A DNA stretch of 64,000 nucleotides from Geomonas oryzae. Lineage in GTDB: Bacteria; Desulfobacterota; Desulfuromonadia; Geobacterales; Geobacteraceae. The notes under the pieces are model-generated. The model had not been told where the DNA came from. It made no database searches and was given only the letters and a program-made list of their open reading frames with translations. Below, piece by piece: positions 58,499 to 64,000 of the stretch; positions within the stretch are counted from its first letter, which is position 1; each line of letters starts with the position of its first letter. The position numbers and the translations under genes are program-made. Where the stretch lies: assembly GCF_004117875.1 (NCBI RefSeq), contig NZ_RAHW01000008.1, positions 96,164-160,163 on the forward strand. The letters run 5' to 3'.

Positions 58499-59800
58499 AT
58501 GAACATTATTGTGGTAGGCCTTTCGCATAAAACTGCCGGAGTTGAAATAAGGGAAAAAATCGCCTTTTCTCCCACCCAGATGGAGAAACCGCTCAAGACC
58601 CTCGTGGAGTTGCCTGACATCACCGAGGCGGTGATCGTATCCACCTGCAACCGCGTCGAGATTTACGCCACCACCCGCGACGTCGCAGGCGGGATGGCGC
58701 GCCTTAAGCGTTTCCTCGCTGACTATCACAACTTCCCGTTGGAGACGCTGGAGAAGCACCTCTACAGCTATCACGGTGAGGACGCCACCCGCCACGTGTT
58801 CCGCGTCGCTTCGAGCCTCGACTCCATGGTCGTGGGCGAGCCGCAGATCCTCGGGCAGATCAAGACCTCCTACGGTTATGCCGCCGAGTTCAAGAGCTCC
58901 GGCATCATCCTGAACCGTTTCCTCCACAAGGCGTTCTCGGTGGCGAAACGCGTGAGAACCGAGACGAAGATCGCCTCCTCCGCCGTTTCCGTCGCCTTTG
59001 CCGCAGTGGAACTCGCCAAGAAGATCTTCGGCGAACTCGGCGACAAGACCGTCCTCCTTATCGGCGCAGGCGAGATGTGCGAACTGGCCGCGAAACACTT
59101 CATCAACGTCGGCGTGCGCGGCGTCATGGTGACGAACCGCACCTACGAGCGCGCCGAAAAGCTCGCCGAGGAGTTCGACGCCAAGCCGGTCCGTTTCGAA
59201 GACCTGATGGATCATCTCCCGAAGGCCGACATCATCCTCTCCTCGACCGGGGCCCCGCACTTCATCATCCGTGAAAACGACATGGAGGAGGTGTTGCGCC
59301 GCCGCAAGCACAAGCCGATGTTCTTCATCGACATCGCCGTGCCGCGCGACATCGATCCCAAGGTGAACGACGTCGAGAACTGTTACCTCTACACCGTCGA
59401 CGACCTGAACGGCGTCGTCGCCACGAACCTGGAGCAGCGCAAGATCGAGGCTGCCAAGGCCGAGGCGATCGTCGAGCAGGAAATAGGCCAGTTCTTCAAG
59501 TGGCTCGCCTCCCTCGACGTGACCCCGACCATCGTGGCGCTCAGAAGCCACTTCGACGAGATCAGGAAGGCGGAGCTCGCGAAGACCCTGTCGAACTGGA
59601 AGGACCTCCCCCCCGGTGCGGAGAAGAAGCTGGAAGCACTCACCAACGCCATCATGAACAAGCTGCTGCATCAGCCGACGAGCACTCTGAAAAGGACCGA
59701 CCAGGGAAGCCGCAACGACCTCTACGTCGACGCACTGCGCAGCCTGTTCGACCTGCAGACGGAAACGGAGCAGGAGAACCTGATGGAACTGGAAGACTAA
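58499..59800 (+). CDS. hemA: Glutamyl-tRNA reductase
   Basis: This encodes 433 residues. [20 protein letters not shown] opens the family; the nucleophile is Cys50 in [37 protein letters not shown] and [20 protein letters not shown] (NADPH site) follow, and a C-terminal helical dimerisation domain ends at residue 433. It reduces glutamyl-tRNA to glutamate-1-semialdehyde, the entry to tetrapyrroles. The start follows a weak purine-rich region. It lies in the order ccsB-hemA-hemC. Confidence 0.96.
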   Translation: MNIIVVGLSHKTAGVEIREKIAFSPTQMEKPLKTLVELPDITEAVIVSTCNRVEIYATTRDVAGGMARLKRFLADYHNFPLETLEKHLYSYHGEDATRHVFRVASSLDSMVVGEPQILGQIKTSYGYAAEFKSSGIILNRFLHKAFSVAKRVRTETKIASSAVSVAFAAVELAKKIFGELGDKTVLLIGAGEMCELAAKHFINVGVRGVMVTNRTYERAEKLAEEFDAKPVRFEDLMDHLPKADIILSSTGAPHFIIRENDMEEVLRRRKHKPMFFIDIAVPRDIDPKVNDVENCYLYTVDDLNGVVATNLEQRKIEAAKAEAIVEQEIGQFFKWLASLDVTPTIVALRSHFDEIRKAELAKTLSNWKDLPPGAEKKLEALTNAIMNKLLHQPTSTLKRTDQGSRNDLYVDALRSLFDLQTETEQENLMELED

Positions 59801-59846
59801 CGGAACAAAGACTGGAACACATACAGATAAAGGAGAAACGGACAAA

Positions 59847-60803
59847 ATGGCGCTGAAGGAGCTGAGAATAGGAACCCGCGCGAGCCAGCTCGCACTCTGG
59901 CAGGCAAACTGGGTGAAGTCCGAACTGGAAAAACGCTACCCGGACATGACGGTGACCCTGAAGAAGATCAAGACCATCGGCGACAAGATCCTCGACGTGC
60001 CGCTGGCGCAGGTCGGCGGCAAAGGACTCTTCGTGAAGGAGATCGAAGAGGCGATGCTGCGCGGCGAGATCGACATCGCGGTGCACAGCATGAAGGACGT
60101 CCCGACCGAGTTCCCTGAAGGGCTCGGCCTTTACTGCATCACCAAGCGTGAGGACCCGCGTGATGCGGTGATCTCCAAAGGTGTCAAGTTTGCCGACCTG
60201 CCGCAGGGCGCCCGTATCGGCACCTCCGCGCTCCGTCGCCAGGCGCAGCTCCTGAAGGTCCGTCCCGACCTCGAGATGGTCATCATCCGCGGCAACGTCG
60301 AGACCCGTATGAACAAGCTGGAGACCGAGGGGCTTGACGCCGTCATCCTCGCCGCCGCCGGCCTGAACCGTCTGGGCTTCGCTGATCGCGTCACCGAACT
60401 CCTTCCGGCCGATCTCTCCCTGCCTGCCATCGGCCAGGGCGCCCTCGGCATCGAGTGCAACCTCTCCAACGAGGCGGTGAAGGACGCGATCTCCTTCTTC
60501 AACGACCCCGACACGAGCCGCGCGGTGCGTGCCGAGCGCGCCCTCTTGTGGCGCTGCGAGGGTGGCTGCCAGGTTCCCATCGCCGCTTACGGCGAAGTGA
60601 CCGGCGACGAGCTGAAGCTGACCGGCTTCATCGCCAGCGTTGACGGCAAGGTCTCCGTGAAAGGGAGCGTGACCGGTCCGGCCGACGACTGCGAGAAGCT
60701 GGGCGTGAAACTCGCCGAGCAGCTCCTCAACGAGGGCGGCCACGCGATCCTCGCCGAGGTCTACCAGCGCGAAGTCTCCCGGGAGAAGGAAATCCCGGTA
60801 TAA
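59847..60803 (+). CDS. hemC: Porphobilinogen deaminase (hydroxymethylbilane synthase)
   Basis: This encodes 318 residues, AAAGGAG upstream. IGTRASQLALWQANWVKSEL, KGLFVKEIEEAMLRGEIDIA and VHSMKDVPTEF are the active-site motifs, and LRRQAQLLKVRPDLEM and RGNVETRMNKLE bind the growing chain. The cofactor cysteine is in RCEGGCQVPIAAYG. It joins four porphobilinogens to hydroxymethylbilane. It follows hemA by 46 bp and is followed by a repeat before the cobA-hemD fusion. Confidence 0.97.
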   Translation: MALKELRIGTRASQLALWQANWVKSELEKRYPDMTVTLKKIKTIGDKILDVPLAQVGGKGLFVKEIEEAMLRGEIDIAVHSMKDVPTEFPEGLGLYCITKREDPRDAVISKGVKFADLPQGARIGTSALRRQAQLLKVRPDLEMVIIRGNVETRMNKLETEGLDAVILAAAGLNRLGFADRVTELLPADLSLPAIGQGALGIECNLSNEAVKDAISFFNDPDTSRAVRAERALLWRCEGGCQVPIAAYGEVTGDELKLTGFIASVDGKVSVKGSVTGPADDCEKLGVKLAEQLLNEGGHAILAEVYQREVSREKEIPV

Positions 60804-60817
60804 ACCTGAAAGCATTA

Positions 60818-60992
60818 CCACAGAGGACACTGAGGCCCACAGAGAACACAGAGGAAAATCAAAGGCGACTGAAGGTTTAAAACCTTCCGCTTTCGAATTC
60901 CTCTGTGGCCCTCTGTGACCTCTGCGCCTGTCCGCCGTAGCCTTGGTGAAGGCAGGAGCCTGCCCACCGTAGCCTTGGCGAAGGTGGGTGGT
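60818..60992. repeat. CCACAGAGG and CCGTAGCCTTGG repeats within the heme cluster
   Basis: CCACAGAGG (60818-60826) and CCTCTGTGG (60900-60908) are inverted. Directly after, two CCGTAGCCTTGG words (in TGTCCGCCGTAGCCTTGGTG and CCACCGTAGCCTTGGCGAAG) stand as a direct repeat. It fills most of the 280-bp hemC to cobA-hemD gap. Confidence 0.7.
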
Positions 60993-61083
60993 TAACGCTT
61001 TCGCTTTTTCCGTTTTTAAAGGCTAACGGTCCTACCTTAGCCTTTTGCCTTTTGCGCACGACACTCACTTATCCTGGTGCGAG

Positions 61084-62622
61084 ATGACCGTTCAAACGAC
61101 TAACAAAGGCTACGTCTACCTGATCGGCGCGGGGCCGGGCGACCCGGGGCTCATCACGGTCAAGGGACGCGACTGCCTGGCGAAGGCCCAGGTGGTGATG
61201 TACGACTACTTGGCCAACGACGAACTGCTGCGCTACGCGCCGAAAGGGGCTGAGCTCATCTACGCCGGGAAGGTCGGCGGCGAGCACAACCGCGAGCAGA
61301 GCCAGATCAACGAGATGCTCGTGCAAAAGGCGCTCACCGGAAAGGTGGTGGCACGCCTCAAGGGTGGCGACTCCTTCATCTTCGGTCGCGGCGGTGAGGA
61401 GTGCGAGGCGCTGGTCGAGGCGGGAATCCCGTTCGAGATCGTGCCGGGCATAACCGCTGCCGTCGGCGCTACGAGCTACGCCGGCATCCCGCTTACCCAC
61501 CGCGGTGTCACCACGTCGGTCGCCTTCGTGACCGGTCACGAAAAGAAGGGTAAGGCTTCGTCGGAGATCGACTGGGAAGGGCTTTCTCTCGGAAGCGGCA
61601 CCGTGGTCTTCTACATGGGGGTCACCAACCTGCCGCATATCGCCCAGAGCCTCATGGACCATGGTCGCGCGCCGCAGACGCCGGTTGCCCTGATCAGATG
61701 GGGAACCCGCCCGGAGCAGGAGGTGCTGGTCGGGACGCTCGCCGACATCGCCGAGAAGGCCAGAAATGCCGGCTTCAAGGCACCCGCCATCACGGTGGTC
61801 GGCGAGGTGGTGAGTCTAAGGGAAACGCTGCGCTGGTTCGACAACCGCCCGCTCTTCGGACGCTCGGTCATGGTCACCCGCGGTGCGGATCAGGCAGGCG
61901 AATTCGCCTCCAAGCTTGAGCAGTTGGGAGCCCGCACGCACTGCTGCCCGACCATCGAGATCGTGCCGCCGCAAAGTTACGCGGCGCTCGACGAGGCGAT
62001 CAACGCCCTCGACAGCTTCCACTGGATCATCTTCACCTCGTACAACACGGTCCAATACTTTTTCAACCGGCTCCGCGAGCACGGCATGGATTCCCGGGCG
62101 CTCGGACGTTGCCGCGTCTGCGCCGTCGGCCCCAAGACCGGCGCCGCCCTGGAGGCATACGGCATCCGCCCCGACCTGATTCCCGCCGACTACAAGGCCG
62201 AGGGAGTCGTGGCGGCCTTCGCCGAGATGGACATCGACGGGAAGTGGGTTCTTTTCCCGAAGGGGGACCGTGCCCGCGACGTGATTCCGGAAGAGCTGGG
62301 GCGGCTGGGAGCGCAGGTCATCGCGCCGATCGCCTACGCGAACCGCACCCCGGGAGATATCCCGGCCGAGACGCTTGCCGCCCTCGAGGAGAAGCGCCTG
62401 GACTGCGTGAGCTTCACCTCCTCTTCCACGGTGCAGAACCTCGCCGCGATCCTTGGCGAGAACCGTTTTCTGCGCTTGATGGAAGGGGTCAAGGTCGCCT
62501 CCATCGGTCCCATCACTTCGAAGACCTGTCGCGATCTTGGGCTTGAGGTGCACATGGAGCCGGCCGAGTACACGCTCGACGCACTGGCCCGGGAGATGGT
62601 TTCCTATTTTCGGCAGAGCTAA
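61084..62622 (+). CDS. cobA-hemD: Fused uroporphyrinogen-III C-methyltransferase/synthase
   Basis: This encodes 512 residues from ATG 61084; the ribosome site is weak (GGTGCGAG). Residues 1-250 are the SAM-dependent methyltransferase (VYLIGAGPGDPGLITVKGRD, ARLKGGDSFIFGRGGEECEA, FEIVPGITAAVGATSYAGIP). Residues about 265-510 are HemD (GRSVMVTRGADQAGEFASKL, VSFTSSSTVQNLAAIL). The enzyme closes hydroxymethylbilane to uroporphyrinogen III and methylates it to precorrin-2. The fusion lets flux split between heme and siroheme or cobalamin. Such fusions are common in the Geobacter group and clostridia. Confidence 0.95.
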   Translation: MTVQTTNKGYVYLIGAGPGDPGLITVKGRDCLAKAQVVMYDYLANDELLRYAPKGAELIYAGKVGGEHNREQSQINEMLVQKALTGKVVARLKGGDSFIFGRGGEECEALVEAGIPFEIVPGITAAVGATSYAGIPLTHRGVTTSVAFVTGHEKKGKASSEIDWEGLSLGSGTVVFYMGVTNLPHIAQSLMDHGRAPQTPVALIRWGTRPEQEVLVGTLADIAEKARNAGFKAPAITVVGEVVSLRETLRWFDNRPLFGRSVMVTRGADQAGEFASKLEQLGARTHCCPTIEIVPPQSYAALDEAINALDSFHWIIFTSYNTVQYFFNRLREHGMDSRALGRCRVCAVGPKTGAALEAYGIRPDLIPADYKAEGVVAAFAEMDIDGKWVLFPKGDRARDVIPEELGRLGAQVIAPIAYANRTPGDIPAETLAALEEKRLDCVSFTSSSTVQNLAAILGENRFLRLMEGVKVASIGPITSKTCRDLGLEVHMEPAEYTLDALAREMVSYFRQS

Positions 62623-62689
62623 GAAGTATTCCCGCATTACTAATTGAGTAGTAACAGAAACGCAACGCAGACACGCAAAGGAGAGACCT

Positions 62690-63709
62690 ATGTTCTACCC
62701 GTTGTACAGAGCGAGAAGGATTCGGGGCAAGGAAGTTTTCAGAAACATGGTCCGTGAGACCTCTGTCTCCGCCAACGACCTCATATACCCGATGTTTTCT
62801 GCCTTCGGCAAGGGGATCAAGAAGGAGATCTCTTCCATGCCGGGCATCTACCAGCAGTCCATCGAGAACATCGTGGAGGAGGCCCAGGAGGTTTACGAGC
62901 TGGGCGTTCCGGCGGTGATCCTGTTCGGGATTCCCGAGCAGAAGGACGCCATGGGTAGCGACGCCTACTCCGATACCGGCATCATCCAGGAGACCATCCG
63001 CGCCATCAAGAAAGAGGTCCCGAAGCTTGCCGTCATCACCGACGTCTGCATGTGCGAGTACACCGACCACGGGCATTGCGGCGTGATCAAAAACGGTGAC
63101 GTGGACAACGACGAGACCCTCGAGCTTCTGGCCCGTGAGGCGCTCTCCCACGCCAAGGCAGGCGCCGACATGGTCGCCCCCTCCGACATGATGGACGGCC
63201 GTGTGGCCGCGATCCGCGAGGCGCTGGACAACAACGGTTACAACAACATCCCGCTGATGAGCTATGCGGTGAAGTACGCCTCCGGCTACTACGGTCCGTT
63301 CCGTGAGGCCGCCGAGTCCACCCCGCAGTTCGGTGACCGCCGTTCCTACCAGATGGACCCGGCGAACCGTCTCGAGGCGATCCGCGAAGCGCGCATGGAC
63401 GTGGAGGAAGGTGCCGACATCCTGATGGTCAAGCCCGGCCTTCCCTACCTCGACATCGTGCGCGAGGTGAGAAACGAGTTCAACCTCCCCACCGCCGTGT
63501 ACAACGTCTCCGGCGAGTACAGCATGGTGAAGGCCGCCGCCAACATGGGGTGGATCGACGAGGACCGCGTCGTCATGGAGACCATGATGTCCTTCAAACG
63601 CGCCGGCGCCGACCTCATCCTGACCTACCACTCGAAAGACGTGGCGAGGCTGCTGAAGAAGGGATACGAGGCGGATCTGCGCGATCGTTGCGGCTGCGGC
63701 TGCAAGTAA
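62690..63709 (+). CDS. hemB: Delta-aminolevulinic acid dehydratase (porphobilinogen synthase)
   Basis: This encodes 339 residues, AAAGGAGAGA upstream. Active-site Lys195 ([14 protein letters not shown]) and Lys248 ([12 protein letters not shown]) are present, and Cys120, Cys122, Cys130 ([15 protein letters not shown]) form the zinc site. The C-terminus RDRCGCGCK holds three further cysteines that are not part of the standard fold. It joins two ALA molecules to porphobilinogen. It closes the gene cluster, followed by a strong terminator. Confidence 0.97.
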   Translation: MFYPLYRARRIRGKEVFRNMVRETSVSANDLIYPMFSAFGKGIKKEISSMPGIYQQSIENIVEEAQEVYELGVPAVILFGIPEQKDAMGSDAYSDTGIIQETIRAIKKEVPKLAVITDVCMCEYTDHGHCGVIKNGDVDNDETLELLAREALSHAKAGADMVAPSDMMDGRVAAIREALDNNGYNNIPLMSYAVKYASGYYGPFREAAESTPQFGDRRSYQMDPANRLEAIREARMDVEEGADILMVKPGLPYLDIVREVRNEFNLPTAVYNVSGEYSMVKAAANMGWIDEDRVVMETMMSFKRAGADLILTYHSKDVARLLKKGYEADLRDRCGCGCK

Positions 63710-63750
63710 GGAGCTGCTCGCCCTCGTTTAGAAACGCAAAGCACCAAATG

Positions 63751-63788
63751 AAAATCCCCTGCCGGTATCCGGCAGGGGATTTTTTTTA
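63751..63788 (+). terminator. Terminator of the tetrapyrrole cluster
   Basis: AAAATCCCCTGCCGG pairs with CCGGCAGGGGATTTT (loop TAT) followed by a long T-run ending about 63788, 41 bp after the hemB stop codon. Confidence 0.93.
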
Positions 63789-63873
63789 TGGTTCATCAGG
63801 GAATTTGGGGGAGCCGATGGTGTTACTTGTCTGGCAGAGAGCAAGCCCTAACGTCCCCCCCCTTTGCGAAGGG

Positions 63874-64000
63874 TGTATAGACCGGAGTCAAGGGTGACAG
63901 TCGTTCGGAGACATGGGTGACACTTTTTTATCGCCGATCCGGATCTCCCGGAGCTTATGGTGGCAGTAGTAAATTAAAAATGTTCCGTCCTGATCCGTGG
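63874..64000. mobile_element. Probable left end of an insertion sequence (truncated by window)
   Basis: A putative TG tip at 63874 (TGTATAGACC) is followed by two direct copies of a 16-bp motif, GGAGTCAAGGGTGACA (63884-63899) and GGAGACATGGGTGACA (63907-63922), 23 bp apart, then an AT-rich stretch. From memory, such repeated GGTGACA words lie in the ends of some IS481/IS3-like elements. No transposase frame is visible in the remaining 78 bases. The call rests on the repeats alone. Confidence 0.45.

Overview
The window looks like a chromosomal segment of a high-GC Geobacter-type bacterium (Geobacteraceae/Desulfuromonadota, perhaps the Geomonas/Citrifermentans group). This placement is inference from gene content, not from a database search. 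It rests on a membrane-bound uptake [NiFe]-hydrogenase operon in the order small subunit, large subunit, cytochrome b, protease; c-type cytochrome genes; a PocR-domain hybrid kinase; two 2-hydroxyacyl-CoA dehydratase-type genes; a tungsten/molybdenum aldehyde oxidoreductase operon; and a heme/siroheme gene cluster. I see no rRNA, no CRISPR array and no complete insertion sequence. The far right end carries what looks like the first bases of an IS end.

Layout, 1-20 kb: the tail of a ROK-family gene, an FKBP-type isomerase, a higBA toxin-antitoxin locus whose toxin gene appears frameshifted, an orphan DUF2235 hydrolase, an unknown 127-residue protein, a long degenerate 21-bp repeat field, a thiamine-binding (MTH1187-type) protein, an NAD(P)-binding epimerase-like protein, a receiver/PilZ/cytidylate-kinase-like group, a GH13 glycosidase, two sensor kinases flanking a MarR repressor with a clear operator, modA, and the hydrogenase operon (transcribed leftwards from about 19.5 kb).

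Layout, 20-40 kb: a NarL-type two-component pair, a secreted C_GCAxxG_C_C protein, a seven-gene TetR-TolC-HlyD-ABC exporter operon of the YbhGFSR type with a double operator, tRNA-Asn, a cation-transporter-like protein, mscL, two OmpA paralogues, a HEPN-like protein, a putative metallopeptidase, a diheme cytochrome, and a BadF-type activator with a single dehydratase-type subunit and a small membrane protein.

Layout, 40-64 kb: the complete glycine cleavage P/H/T genes followed by an octanoyl/lipoyl transferase and lipA, which together make and lipoylate GcvH; a degenerate receiver protein; an operon of carboxymuconolactone-decarboxylase-like protein, flavodoxin, aldehyde ferredoxin oxidoreductase and a Tat-targeted four-cluster ferredoxin; an aldehyde/alcohol-handling operon (aldo-keto reductase, Zn alcohol dehydrogenase, metallo-beta-lactamase-fold protein) divergent from an AraC regulator; a nearly perfect 20-copy 21-bp tandem array; thioredoxin and TlpA; then a rightward tetrapyrrole cluster (precorrin-2 dehydrogenase, ccsB, hemA, hemC, cobA-hemD fusion, hemB) ending in a strong terminator.

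Across the window, intergenic spaces hold several families of short palindromic repeats (G/C-rich paired hairpins, CGTTCC/GGGAACG palindromes, CGCAAAG and CCACAGAGG elements). The most unusual structures are the two 21-bp-period repeat fields, the frameshifted higB, the single-subunit dehydratase/activator pair and the Tat-dependent partner of the aldehyde oxidoreductase.
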